NCBI RefSeq assembly: GCF_001274785.1
Contig: NZ_LHPI01000016.1
Coordinates: 62,001-126,000 of the forward strand
Source of the DNA: Vibrio hepatarius
GTDB taxonomy: Bacteria > Pseudomonadota > Gammaproteobacteria > Enterobacterales > Vibrionaceae
Reading direction: 5' to 3'
Length of the DNA stretch: 64,000 nt
Part shown: positions 9,206 through 18,238 of the stretch, one piece after another
Layout: every line of letters begins with the position of its first letter
How positions within the stretch are numbered: position 1 is the stretch's first letter
Program-made: the position numbers and the translations under genes
The notes under the pieces: model-generated
What the model saw: the letters and a program-made list of their open reading frames with translations, nothing else
Databases searched by the model: none
Told to the model about the DNA's origin: nothing

Positions 9206-11041
9206 ATGCCTTTTAAACAAAAACTACATGCGCATGGCTGGTTTATTCTGGTCAACGCACTCATCGCGATCGCGATAGCTAGCCGATATTTTGCATTTTT
9301 GCCGGAATTTCCGTCTGACTTATTGGGTGTCACGTTCATCCTAGCTGGAACACTCGGGCAGATGACACTTCTTGCTGTTGTGATCGGTGGATTAAGTATC
9401 CCTGCGTTGCTACTGCCTAAAGGCGCGAGGAATGTCGCTCAAGCTCTTATAGCTTCCATCGGCTTGGCAGTCCTATTTATTGATACGATTGTTTACGCTC
9501 AATACCGTTTTCATATCAATGCGGTGGTGATGGAGTTGGTGCTGTCGGGTCAGGTAGTGAGCTTCCCTCTTGTTACTTGGTTGACAGTAATCGGGGCCGT
9601 GGTGGCTTTGCTGGCTGGACAGTGGTGGTTGATTCGCTGGTTGGAAGCCGGCGCTCCTATTCGCACTTTGAAGTTAGGGCGTAAATTCGCGTTACTGACT
9701 TTTGCCGCGTTACTGGTGACGAATGTCATTCATATCTGGGCTGCAGCCCACGCCTATCAGCCTGTGACTATGGTGAAGCGATATTTACCGCTGTTCTACC
9801 CAGCAACAGCCAATGGGTTTATGGAAAAACAGGGCTGGTTGGATAAAGAAGCCATCGCACAACAAAAGGCGATGAGTATTAAGCCGAAAAGCGACCTAAA
9901 TTACCCACTTAACCCGCTGGAGTTCAAAGAGGTTAATCAGCCGACTAATATTATGCTGATAACAGTGGACTCTTGGCGTGCAGATACCTTAAATGCCGAC
10001 AATACACCTTATATGTGGCAGTACGCGCAAGAGGGCGTCATCTTCCAAGACCACATCGCAACGGGTAATGCAACGCGCACGGGCATCTTTGGCCTGTTTT
10101 ACGGTATGCCTGGTACTTATTGGCATGGCTTTCTAGCCAACCATCGTTCCCCAGTGTTTGTTGATAGATTGCAGCAGTTGGATTACCAGTTAGGACTATT
10201 CTCTGCCGCGAAACTGACCAGTCCAGAGTTTGATCAGACTGTGTTCGCGAACGTACCAAATATTCGCGTCACTTCTGAAGGTAACTCACCATCGGCTCGT
10301 GATAAGCGCCTCACCGATGATTGGGCGGAATGGTATGACAACCGTGATAAAAAACTGCCAACGTTCTCGTTCTTGTTCTACGATGCTCCGCATGGTTATG
10401 ATTTCCCGGATGATTTTGCGCACAAATACGAACCGATGATTCCTCGTGTGGATTATTTGGAGCTGGATAACAATAGCGACCAAGAGAAGTTTTTTAATCG
10501 CTACAAAACGTCGGTGCGTTATGTTGATACTCAAGTAAAACGTGTTTTGGATAAGTTGAAAGAAGCAGGTGATCTTGAGAACACTGTAGTGATCATTACT
10601 GGCGACCATAGCCAAGAAATGAACGACAACAAACAAAACTTCTGGGGTCACAACGGTAACTTTACTCGTGCTCAGACCCAAGTCCCTTTTGTGATGTTAG
10701 GTGCTGGTATCGACAAGCAGGCACTTACTCAAAACGCTTCTTACACCACTTCACACGAAGATGTCGTCCCGACATTAATGAAGAACTATCTGGGTGTTAG
10801 CAGTGAGATTCCAGATTATTCTACAGGTGTTGATTTGTTTGGCGATAAGGTAGAGCGTGATTGGATGATGACGTCAAGCTATAGTGCATACGGCATCATG
10901 TATGACGATACGATTATTGAAGTAAACGGAGCTGGTCAATCTGAGATCTACGATAGTACTTATCGCCCTAAGAAAGACGCCACAATGAATTACCAATACG
11001 TCCAAGAAGCGCTAGGGAAGATCAGTCGATTTAGGAAGTAA
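9206..11041 (+). CDS. YejM/PbgA/LapC-like DUF3413 membrane protein with periplasmic sulfatase-fold domain
   Basis: A 611-residue protein with five predicted transmembrane segments in the first ~195 residues, then a linker and a periplasmic alkaline-phosphatase-superfamily domain. TVDSWRADTL, SNATR-type GNATRTGIFGLFYG, the TYWHGFLA segment and TGDHSQEMND match the YejM pattern. E. coli YejM (LapC/PbgA) restrains LapB and so controls LpxC proteolysis and LPS output. Its globular domain is thought not to be a classical hydrolase. Whether this is the true LapC orthologue or a second paralogue cannot be decided here. Start chosen at ATG 9206 (AGGAA upstream) instead of GTG 9176. A bidirectional terminator follows. 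Confidence 0.85.
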   Translation: MPFKQKLHAHGWFILVNALIAIAIASRYFAFLPEFPSDLLGVTFILAGTLGQMTLLAVVIGGLSIPALLLPKGARNVAQALIASIGLAVLFIDTIVYAQYRFHINAVVMELVLSGQVVSFPLVTWLTVIGAVVALLAGQWWLIRWLEAGAPIRTLKLGRKFALLTFAALLVTNVIHIWAAAHAYQPVTMVKRYLPLFYPATANGFMEKQGWLDKEAIAQQKAMSIKPKSDLNYPLNPLEFKEVNQPTNIMLITVDSWRADTLNADNTPYMWQYAQEGVIFQDHIATGNATRTGIFGLFYGMPGTYWHGFLANHRSPVFVDRLQQLDYQLGLFSAAKLTSPEFDQTVFANVPNIRVTSEGNSPSARDKRLTDDWAEWYDNRDKKLPTFSFLFYDAPHGYDFPDDFAHKYEPMIPRVDYLELDNNSDQEKFFNRYKTSVRYVDTQVKRVLDKLKEAGDLENTVVIITGDHSQEMNDNKQNFWGHNGNFTRAQTQVPFVMLGAGIDKQALTQNASYTTSHEDVVPTLMKNYLGVSSEIPDYSTGVDLFGDKVERDWMMTSSYSAYGIMYDDTIIEVNGAGQSEIYDSTYRPKKDATMNYQYVQEALGKISRFRK

Positions 11042-11048
11042 TTGGAAT

Positions 11049-11081
11049 AAAAGCCCCTCTAACCTTGTTAGAGGGGCTTTT
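11049..11081. terminator. Bidirectional rho-independent terminator
   Basis: AAAAGCCCCTCTAAC / GTTAGAGGGGCTTTT with a 3-nt loop. A-rich and T-rich flanks on both sides serve the convergent YejM-like and acyltransferase genes. Confidence 0.93.
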
Positions 11082-11083
11082 AT

Positions 11084-12991
11084 TTAACTTGCGTGATTAA
11101 GGATTTTAGCGGCTATTTCGCTAGTTATTAGTAAGCCTGGATGGTCATCATCAAAGTAGAGTGGCACTTTATCTCTTACGGCGTAGCACTGATTCTCATC
11201 ACAGAAAAAGTCTCTTATTTCAATGGGGTGCAATCCCGGCTTAAAAGTTGATTTAGACATAAATGAATAAAACAACTGATTTCGCTTTTCGTAGTACGAC
11301 CCTGAGACAGACGGAATGTTCGTCAAGTCTTTCTTCTGTAAGTACGCTTGGTCAACAAGTGTTTTTATACTGACTCCCATTTCTGGAACTGGCATGAGTA
11401 AGTACACTTCTTTTCCTTGCTCGAGAAGAGTATCAACTGTTAGTTTTAGTGATTGTAGCACCAGTTCTCTTCTATCATCTGAGTAGTCATTGGGTAGTTC
11501 TGGGTAAGAATCTTCATTTCTACCAAACAAATGATCAGAGTATCGGTATGCAATGACGACTTTTTGTATCTGATTCGAGGATGCCACAAAATCCACAACA
11601 TCGTTTGTCCAGCGCGCACAGTGGCTAAAGTTTTCTGCTTGCTTGTACGATGGAGGGCAATTGGTCATCGTAAATTGGGTTAAGTCTTTATCTATCTTGT
11701 TTAACTGGTTAGCTAATGAGAACGCTAGTTCTGAAGCGTGGCTGTCACCAATAACAGCCCATTCAGGTTCCATAGAAGAAAAAGTACAGGCATCACCTGG
11801 TTGTTGTCCGGTATATCTACTGATATGACATTTAGTGCGGTAAGGGCTCATTTGAGTGCTTTTGTCTAATTTTTCATATAGGGCTACAAGTTCAGGATCT
11901 AAAGTACTCCTTGCTGGAAAGCCTTCTTGTTCAGCGATGAACTTGGTTGTACCGACCAAAATTAGAATTACCCACAAAGGCTTACATTTAATAAACAGGC
12001 GTTTAGCGGAGTGTATGTTCTTAGTGAATTGGATTTGTTCTACGGTATGGTAACTGAGTCCACCTATCAATACGCTCAGGGCAATTCCAACAAACAACCA
12101 TAATGGTGAGTGTAGGTTCAGTTTGTAGAAAAGCACGACGACAGGCCAGTGCCATAAGTAGATAGAATATGAATATAAACCTATCTTTTGAACAATATAA
12201 GAGTCGTTCACTCGACTGTTCTGGTTTGCCCATAGAACAATGAGTGTGCCGAGTGTAGGGAACAACGTTATCAAACTTGGCCATAAGTAATCCTTGTTTA
12301 TAACAAATGCAGCACCCAAAACTAACAGCCAACCTACATATGCAGAGCAGTGCTTTTTCGGTTTATAGATAACCGCCCATGATCCGATAAGCATTTCCCA
12401 AGCGCGAGCCGACAACATAAAATAGCCGCTTGTATCACCAATAAATGACAGGTATCCGCAGTAACATAAACTGGTTAGTAGTAGTGTATTGATTGTGAAT
12501 GCAAGACGAGATCTTGAAAACAGTTTTAGTACGATTCCAATAAAGAGTGGGTAAAGTAAATAAAACTGCCATTCAATAGAAAGTGACCATGTATGTAACA
12601 ACCACTTTTCTCTAGAGGTCGCTGCAAAGTATCCGGCTTCATCCAAATAGACTTGGTTTGATAAGAACGTCAAACTGTATCTAGCATGCTTTGCTAGAGT
12701 CTCGTACTCTTCTCCAGCGAAATAGAACCACCCTACGGTTAACAATGCAATACAAAGACATGCGAGTGCAGGGACTATACGGTTTAGTCGTGCTACATAA
12801 AAAGTGATTAAAGATGAAAGAGTTATCTCATTCTTGTCGAGGATTATCTTGGTCATCAAAAAACCAGAGATGACGAAGAATACATCGACGCCAATATAAC
12901 CCCCTGGAACCCAAGAGGAATTAAAATGGTAAATGACTACTAAGAGTACGGCTAATGCTCTTAGTGCATTGATATCTTTTCTAAACTGCAT
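11084..12991 (-). CDS. Acyltransferase family 3 protein with C-terminal SGNH domain (OafA-like)
   Basis: A 635-residue protein. The N-terminal ~350 residues carry about ten transmembrane segments and the acyltransferase-3 motifs RALAVLLVVIYHF (catalytic His of the RxxA..H region), GVDVFFVISGF and HTWSLSIEWQFYL. A periplasmic SGNH domain follows, with GDSHASE as the nucleophile block and DDDHPG as the Asp/His block. AT3-SGNH fusions O-acetylate LPS O-antigens or other envelope glycans. An envelope glycan acetylase fits the neighbourhood, but the target sugar is unknown. It is monocistronic on the minus strand between plus-strand LPS genes. Confidence 0.88.
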   Translation of the reverse strand: MQFRKDINALRALAVLLVVIYHFNSSWVPGGYIGVDVFFVISGFLMTKIILDKNEITLSSLITFYVARLNRIVPALACLCIALLTVGWFYFAGEEYETLAKHARYSLTFLSNQVYLDEAGYFAATSREKWLLHTWSLSIEWQFYLLYPLFIGIVLKLFSRSRLAFTINTLLLTSLCYCGYLSFIGDTSGYFMLSARAWEMLIGSWAVIYKPKKHCSAYVGWLLVLGAAFVINKDYLWPSLITLFPTLGTLIVLWANQNSRVNDSYIVQKIGLYSYSIYLWHWPVVVLFYKLNLHSPLWLFVGIALSVLIGGLSYHTVEQIQFTKNIHSAKRLFIKCKPLWVILILVGTTKFIAEQEGFPARSTLDPELVALYEKLDKSTQMSPYRTKCHISRYTGQQPGDACTFSSMEPEWAVIGDSHASELAFSLANQLNKIDKDLTQFTMTNCPPSYKQAENFSHCARWTNDVVDFVASSNQIQKVVIAYRYSDHLFGRNEDSYPELPNDYSDDRRELVLQSLKLTVDTLLEQGKEVYLLMPVPEMGVSIKTLVDQAYLQKKDLTNIPSVSGSYYEKRNQLFYSFMSKSTFKPGLHPIEIRDFFCDENQCYAVRDKVPLYFDDDHPGLLITSEIAAKILNHAS

Positions 12992-13110
12992 GTTTTGAAC
13001 TTGAAACTACTTAGATGGGCTTTTTGTTTCAGTTACATTTCTAAGGTATATTGGACCCTATCTAGGAGTAGACTACTGCTCATGAGTTATTGGTAAGGCG
13101 TACATTATAA

Positions 13111-14238
13111 ATGAAAATTGCACTTGTTCACATGAGGCATGCGGAAACTGGTGGGACAGAGTTGTTTCTCAATCAATTATCTCGCTATTTAGCTGAGAAA
13201 GGGGAAGATGTCACCATCATTTGCCGAACTCATGTTGCGCCTACTCAACCTAATATTAAATTTGTAAAACTAGATGGTTTTAGTTTGGGTAAAGCGCACC
13301 GTATCTGGAAGTTTGCCAAGGATGTGGAGAAGCATCTGAGTAAGCACCAATACGATTTTGTCTATGGTTTAGGTAAGACATGGTCTCACGACATGCTGAG
13401 AATCGGAGGAGGGACGCATATCCACTTTGTCGATTCGATGAAAAAAGGCAAACTAACGTTTAAAGACAAAGTTGCTATTGCGATTGAGCGTAAAGCAATG
13501 GCGCAAGGCGCTTATAAACATGTTGTCGCCAACTCATATAAGAGTGCTACTGAAATACAAGAAGCTTACGGTGTGCCTGATGATAAAATTTCGGTAATAC
13601 ACAACTTTGTTGACACGCGTCGATTCTCGCGAGAAAAGCACAAAAACGTTGCTGCTGAGTTAGTGCAAAGCCTTGGCATTGATACGGCAAAACCTATCTT
13701 TTTGTTTTTGGGTTCAGGCTATAAACGAAAAGGACTCAAAGAAGCGCTGACTGCATTTTCTATGCTGGACTTTCCAGCAACTCTTCTCATTGTTGGGCGA
13801 GAAAATCATGAAGAAGAATATAAAGAGTATGCTCGCTCCTTAGGCATCAGTGATAGCTGTTATTTCTTAGGCACTCAAACCAAACCCGAACATTATTTTT
13901 CTATGGCAGATTGCTACATACTGCCGACACACTATGAACCTTTTGGTTTTACCGCAATTGAAGCACTATCATGTGGTATTCCTGTGATTACGACAGAAAA
14001 TTGTGGGGCGAAAGAAGTACTAAAAGAACATGTCGCAACAGTTGTTGGCTCTGATGTTAAACCTAGCGAGCTTGCTTCGGCCATGACGTATTGGGCTGCA
14101 AGAGTGGGTGAGGTCGAGTTAAGAAAACAATGTCGTGACCTTGCGTTAGACCTGGATGTCAACGCTGTAATGGAAAAAAACTACCAGAAAATTCTTTCGG
14201 TTTATAATTTAAAAAGTGGCGTGAATGCAAGTAAGTGA
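13111..14238 (+). CDS. Glycosyltransferase family 4 (WaaG-like), LPS core
   Basis: A 375-residue GT-B enzyme. The N-terminus MRHAETGGTELFLNQLSRYL is the acceptor-side glycine loop. The C-terminal domain has FLGSGYKRKGLKEAL, LGTQTKPEHYFSMAD and the E-x7-E region HYEPFGFTAIEALSCG. The GGGTH-x6-MK segment resembles WaaG-type LPS glucosyltransferases, which add Glc to heptose II. In vibrios a gene of this type is called wavL, but the donor here is not proven. It overlaps the following YrbL-like gene by 14 nt, implying coupling. Confidence 0.85.
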   Translation: MKIALVHMRHAETGGTELFLNQLSRYLAEKGEDVTIICRTHVAPTQPNIKFVKLDGFSLGKAHRIWKFAKDVEKHLSKHQYDFVYGLGKTWSHDMLRIGGGTHIHFVDSMKKGKLTFKDKVAIAIERKAMAQGAYKHVVANSYKSATEIQEAYGVPDDKISVIHNFVDTRRFSREKHKNVAAELVQSLGIDTAKPIFLFLGSGYKRKGLKEALTAFSMLDFPATLLIVGRENHEEEYKEYARSLGISDSCYFLGTQTKPEHYFSMADCYILPTHYEPFGFTAIEALSCGIPVITTENCGAKEVLKEHVATVVGSDVKPSELASAMTYWAARVGEVELRKQCRDLALDLDVNAVMEKNYQKILSVYNLKSGVNASK

Positions 14239-14809
14239 TTTTAGTCAATGGGAAATTATTGGCCAAGGTACGGAAAGGGTGTGCTATAAACATCCAGATA
14301 ATCCGAGTCGTTGTATTAAAATAAGTAAAAAGAGCCAAGCTAAGCAAACTAAACGAGAAATTAAGTACCTGAATTACCTCAAGGCTAAGGGAGTGAGTTT
14401 TTCTCATATTCCTGAGTTTTATAATGTTATTGAAACACAAGATAGCATTGGGATGGAGGTAGAGCTTGTTTCAAATTTTGACGGTTCAAGAGCACTTAAC
14501 ATTAGGCATTATGTAGAAGAGAATCATACCTCAGAGGATATTACACAACTAAAATTAGCTTTGAAAGAGCTCAAAGATAACTTAATTGAGAATAATATTA
14601 TTCCGTGTGATCTTCTGATGAGTAATTTGTTAGTGACGAGACTAAACCATGGAATAAAGGTTGTTCTTATAGACGGTTTTGGAACCGCTGATGCTATCCC
14701 GTTGGCAAATTACGTGAAATTCGTTGGAAATAGAAAAATTGAAAGGAAGTGGAGTAAGTTTATAGACAAATTCCTTACTCCTTGTATAGAACGAGTGACG
14801 TCTAAGTAA
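14225..14809 (+). CDS. YrbL-like (PhoP-regulated family) kinase-fold protein
   Basis: A 194-residue protein resembling the YrbL/PhoP_reg family. It has a glycine-rich start (IIGQGTERVCY), a lysine in IKISKKS, a degenerate catalytic loop PCDLLMSNLLV and a DGFG metal-loop equivalent (VLIDGFG). The layout is a minimal kinase fold. Biochemical activity of the family is, to my knowledge, not established. Its 14-nt overlap with a core glycosyltransferase gene suggests it acts on LPS core sugars, for example as a sugar kinase analogous to WaaY, KdkA or InaA. That role is inference. Confidence 0.8.
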   Translation: MQVSDFSQWEIIGQGTERVCYKHPDNPSRCIKISKKSQAKQTKREIKYLNYLKAKGVSFSHIPEFYNVIETQDSIGMEVELVSNFDGSRALNIRHYVEENHTSEDITQLKLALKELKDNLIENNIIPCDLLMSNLLVTRLNHGIKVVLIDGFGTADAIPLANYVKFVGNRKIERKWSKFIDKFLTPCIERVTSK

Positions 14810-14813
14810 GTAA

Positions 14814-16076
14814 TTAATTACTCTTCCTGACCTTTAGTGAATACAAGCCAGCAAGAATGATGGTATGTACATATAGTCCAAGAAACTTATGGTTATATGA
14901 TTCAAACATGCTAATAATGAACCAGAAAATAAGAAAGCTATACAATAAATAGCGTTCTTCTTTTCCATGGTGATTTACAACGTTGACTGTTATCTCTCGA
15001 TAAAAAACAGCTAAGAATATTAGTCCTACAATACCAAAGGCTACCCACACTTCAAGGTAATAATTGTGTAAATGACCAAAGCCTTGAAGTTTTTCAGTTT
15101 GAAACTTTTCAGCGGTTCTTGTTACATAAGAAATTGCGTTGAAGTCCGAACCTAAAATAGGCCTTTCTGCAATCCATTTACTTGCTTCTAGCCATGAGTT
15201 CACACGTATACCTACGCTGGTCATAGGTATGTTGTCTAAATCGCCTTGGATCAAAGTTGAAATGACAGTTGACTCATTGAGTACTCGTTGTCTTACAGAT
15301 TCTAACTGGAAAACACTGAATAGGACAAATGCAAGTAACGTGTATGCTATTGTAAGTTTTCTTATGTGTTTTGTACCTACCACAACGATAGGTACTAGAC
15401 TCAAGAGAACTATCACGGCGAGCCATACCTGTCGGCTTTGACTTGCGTATAATGAAAACAGTGCGAAAGCAATAACAGAGCTACCTAAAGCGTATAGTGA
15501 AAGTTTTACTCCCTTTCTTTCACCTGGCAGTTTTGCGAGTACGTATACGGTTAATATACATACTACAACAGATAACATTGAGGTAAACTGAGCATTATGC
15601 ATACCATAGTCAATTCTGTGTCCTGAAAGTGCTAGAGACAAGCTATTGTTTGTATAAATATCATAGAAAGCAGTACTAACGAAGCTCAAGATAAAACTCG
15701 AGAAAAGAGTTATTCTTCTCAAATTGCTTCCGTCAATCCAAATAGCTATAAGAACGAAAAGAAACAATGATGAAAGTGGTTTTAAATCAGGGGAGCTTTT
15801 CGCAAATTCAGGTACATAAACTAATGCATGAGCCCAACTGATTACTTGTAATAGTATTGATGTTAAAGCTAACCAAAAAATACTCTTGTTATAACTTGAA
15901 AAGTTGTAAAACAGAGCTGGTAATGAGCCAAATATAATTATATTTTTGAATAAATCACTGATCTCTAATCGAGGCAATGCTGATATTGTATAAAGTATGC
16001 ATACAATAAATATTGCTAGACTGTATTTTTTTGAAGTAAATAGACATTTTGTTTGTTGTTTTAAATTGCGTAGCAT
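14814..16076 (-). CDS. waaL: O-antigen ligase family protein (WaaL)
   Basis: A 420-residue polytopic membrane protein with roughly eleven or twelve transmembrane segments and one larger periplasmic loop at about residues 255-340. That loop contains GHLHNYYLE, matching the histidine region conserved in WaaL ligases, and an upstream RVNSW-type arginine. WaaL transfers undecaprenyl-linked O-antigen to lipid A-core in the periplasm. Position at the end of the hldD-waaF-waaA operon supports ligase over Wzy polymerase, and a separate EpsG-type Wzy is encoded at 35642. Sequence alone cannot fully exclude polymerase. Confidence 0.82.
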   Translation of the reverse strand: MLRNLKQQTKCLFTSKKYSLAIFIVCILYTISALPRLEISDLFKNIIIFGSLPALFYNFSSYNKSIFWLALTSILLQVISWAHALVYVPEFAKSSPDLKPLSSLFLFVLIAIWIDGSNLRRITLFSSFILSFVSTAFYDIYTNNSLSLALSGHRIDYGMHNAQFTSMLSVVVCILTVYVLAKLPGERKGVKLSLYALGSSVIAFALFSLYASQSRQVWLAVIVLLSLVPIVVVGTKHIRKLTIAYTLLAFVLFSVFQLESVRQRVLNESTVISTLIQGDLDNIPMTSVGIRVNSWLEASKWIAERPILGSDFNAISYVTRTAEKFQTEKLQGFGHLHNYYLEVWVAFGIVGLIFLAVFYREITVNVVNHHGKEERYLLYSFLIFWFIISMFESYNHKFLGLYVHTIILAGLYSLKVRKSN

Positions 16077-16078
16077 TA

Positions 16079-16981
16079 TTAGGAAAACTCAATATTAAAG
16101 TGCTCAATAACTTTCTTTGCTTGGATATCGTTTTGACTGTTATTAACGTTTTGTTTGTTGAGTCCAATATCTTGATTGGACTCTAAATGTAAAAATCGAG
16201 ATACAAACTTTCTATCATCAGAAAGCTTCCACCTACCTATTCCGTGCTTTAGTGCGACAAGGTTAAACCATATGTCATCAGCATTAGGGCAGAGGTTTAA
16301 AAACTCTTTTGGTTCTAATGCCTCTTTAGGGAAAACGCCTGCTGGGAATAGTGTACCAGCGCCAGTTGTAAGAAATGTCTTGCTTCCATTGTTCAGGTAA
16401 GAGCATTCTTTAGGCCAACTTTTGTATGGTAGTAAGGACTTATCATTAACTAACATTTCATGAGCCCTAGTACCAATAATGCATTGAGGATAATCTAACT
16501 TCTCTTTGACGAGCATCTCGATCATGTCGTACGGGTATAGCAAATCATCATCAACAGTGATGATGTCTGCATTGGGCGCGAGCTGTAATGTCGGGACAAG
16601 CTTTTTGTAGGATCGGTAGTTAGGACAGAATCGTACTTCCAATCCTCGGTCTTGCTGAAGTTTAAGTATTCCTGGAATAGTTGATTGAGAAAACTCATCC
16701 TCATCTAGCCAAAGAATGATTCTATTTGCTTTAACGGTTTGTTCAGATAAGGATTCAATAACAAGGTGGACATCATGGATACGTTTTGAATAGGTCGTTA
16801 GACTAACGATCAGTTCGTGTTCACGTTGTACATTATTGTTAACTAAAGAAGAAGTGTTATGAAGTGCTAGATTTTGGAGATACTGCGACCTAGTTGTGGT
16901 TGCAATAGTTTGCTCCACTTTACGCATTTGACGAAAGCTTTCATTTTTTTTTCTCAGTGCTTTTCTGATGCTTTTAATCAT
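16079..16981 (-). CDS. Glycosyltransferase-like protein (GT-A, DxD), LPS core region
   Basis: A 300-residue protein with no membrane segment. After a basic N-terminus it has LIVSLTTYSKRI, a pattern seen in GT2-like sugar transferases, then ADIITVDDDLLYP as the metal-binding acidic cluster and PNADDIWFNLVAL downstream. The gene overlaps waaA by 8 nt at its start and is two bases from waaL. It is therefore a core or O-antigen attachment glycosyltransferase by context. Donor and linkage are unknown. Confidence 0.75.
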   Translation of the reverse strand: MIKSIRKALRKKNESFRQMRKVEQTIATTTRSQYLQNLALHNTSSLVNNNVQREHELIVSLTTYSKRIHDVHLVIESLSEQTVKANRIILWLDEDEFSQSTIPGILKLQQDRGLEVRFCPNYRSYKKLVPTLQLAPNADIITVDDDLLYPYDMIEMLVKEKLDYPQCIIGTRAHEMLVNDKSLLPYKSWPKECSYLNNGSKTFLTTGAGTLFPAGVFPKEALEPKEFLNLCPNADDIWFNLVALKHGIGRWKLSDDRKFVSRFLHLESNQDIGLNKQNVNNSQNDIQAKKVIEHFNIEFS

Positions 16982-18233
16982 AGTTCTTGAAAACCTGGTT
17001 GATGGTTTTAGCGATTGGTCCCGGAGATCGAGCTAGCAAAGGTACTTCGGTCTTCTTTGTCTTTAGTAGTGTCGCTACCGCATTGCATAGATCTGAAGGT
17101 GAATGTATAACCGTTATCGCTTTTTGTTCATGCAGATCATCGACAATTTCTTGAAAGTTATAATAACTGTTTCCTGTAATAGTTGGGACATTTAATGCTA
17201 AAGGTTCGAGAACATTGTGACCTCCGACCTTATCGCCTAATAAACTTCCTCCCATAAAGCATACATCGGCCGCACCAATCAGTGTTAGCATCTCACCCAT
17301 AGTATCGCCTAGATAGACTTGCGATTCATACAACTCAGAGCAACAAGGGTTGTTTGTACGTCTTTTGGTTAGAAATCCTTCGCTCTGACACAGTGTATAT
17401 ACTTGTTCGAATCTTTCAGGGTGTCTTGGCACCAGTATTAACAGTGCGTTTGGTTGCGATTTAAGTAACGTTTTATGAGCAGATAAGACAATCTCATCTT
17501 CTCCTTTATGTGTGCTTGCCGCTATCCATATAGGTCTTTGGGAACCCAGTTTCTCACGAAGCTCTTTAGCATTGTCTTTGTCCATATCAGATATACTGAT
17601 ATCAAATTTAATCGAGCCAGTAACGAATAATTTATCTTCGGGTACTCCTAGCTGCGCAAACCTACCTGCGTCTTTTTCACTTTGACATAAAATCTGAGTG
17701 ATGTTGCTAGAGATATGACGGAATAGTGGAAGAACTTTCGCGTAATTTCTACAAGACTTTTCTGATAGACGGGCATTAATGATCTTTATTGGCACACTGG
17801 CTTTGTTTACACAGTGAAGCGTATTGGGCCAAAGCTCCGTTTCAATAATGAGTAACTGAGTTGGTCTAACTGTTGCGATAAATCGTTTGATTGCGAAGCC
17901 AAAATCTAGCGGCATATATCTGTGTTCGACAAGATCACCCAGCTTCGCAATTTGTTCGGCCCCTGTCGATGTGGTCGTTGTAACTACAATGGGGAGATCT
18001 GGAAACTGCTGCTTGATCGATTTAATTAGTAGTGTCGCTGCGATACTTTCACCTACAGAGACGGCGTGTATCCAAATAGGTGGTTTACTATTGTTTAGTT
18101 TCGGAGTAATACCAAAATGTTCTTTCCAACGGGAACCAAAAGAAGGTTTATTCGCTCGTGGCTTATACAAACCATAGAGGAAAAATGGCGCTAATAGTAT
18201 CAATATAAATGTGTAGGCGATTCTAGTAATCAC
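16974..18233 (-). CDS. waaA: 3-deoxy-D-manno-octulosonic acid transferase (Kdo transferase)
   Basis: Transfers Kdo from CMP-Kdo to lipid IVA on the cytoplasmic face of the inner membrane. The 419-residue protein has one N-terminal membrane anchor, FGSRWKEHFG, the catalytic-glutamate motif HAVSVGES, TTTTSTGAEQ, ETELWPN and the C-terminal VGGHNVLEPLA. Length matches E. coli WaaA. A Kdo kinase gene lies upstream, so this enzyme is probably monofunctional, adding a single Kdo that is then phosphorylated as in Haemophilus and Vibrio. That inference comes from gene content. Confidence 0.96.
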   Translation of the reverse strand: MITRIAYTFILILLAPFFLYGLYKPRANKPSFGSRWKEHFGITPKLNNSKPPIWIHAVSVGESIAATLLIKSIKQQFPDLPIVVTTTTSTGAEQIAKLGDLVEHRYMPLDFGFAIKRFIATVRPTQLLIIETELWPNTLHCVNKASVPIKIINARLSEKSCRNYAKVLPLFRHISSNITQILCQSEKDAGRFAQLGVPEDKLFVTGSIKFDISISDMDKDNAKELREKLGSQRPIWIAASTHKGEDEIVLSAHKTLLKSQPNALLILVPRHPERFEQVYTLCQSEGFLTKRRTNNPCCSELYESQVYLGDTMGEMLTLIGAADVCFMGGSLLGDKVGGHNVLEPLALNVPTITGNSYYNFQEIVDDLHEQKAITVIHSPSDLCNAVATLLKTKKTEVPLLARSPGPIAKTINQVFKNYD

Positions 18234-18238
18234 GACAG

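Noticed and set aside
14814..16076. Alternative reading of the waaL-like gene as wzy
   Set aside because: Position at the end of the hldD-waaA operon and the HNYYLE loop favour ligase. An EpsG-type polymerase is present in the O-antigen operon.
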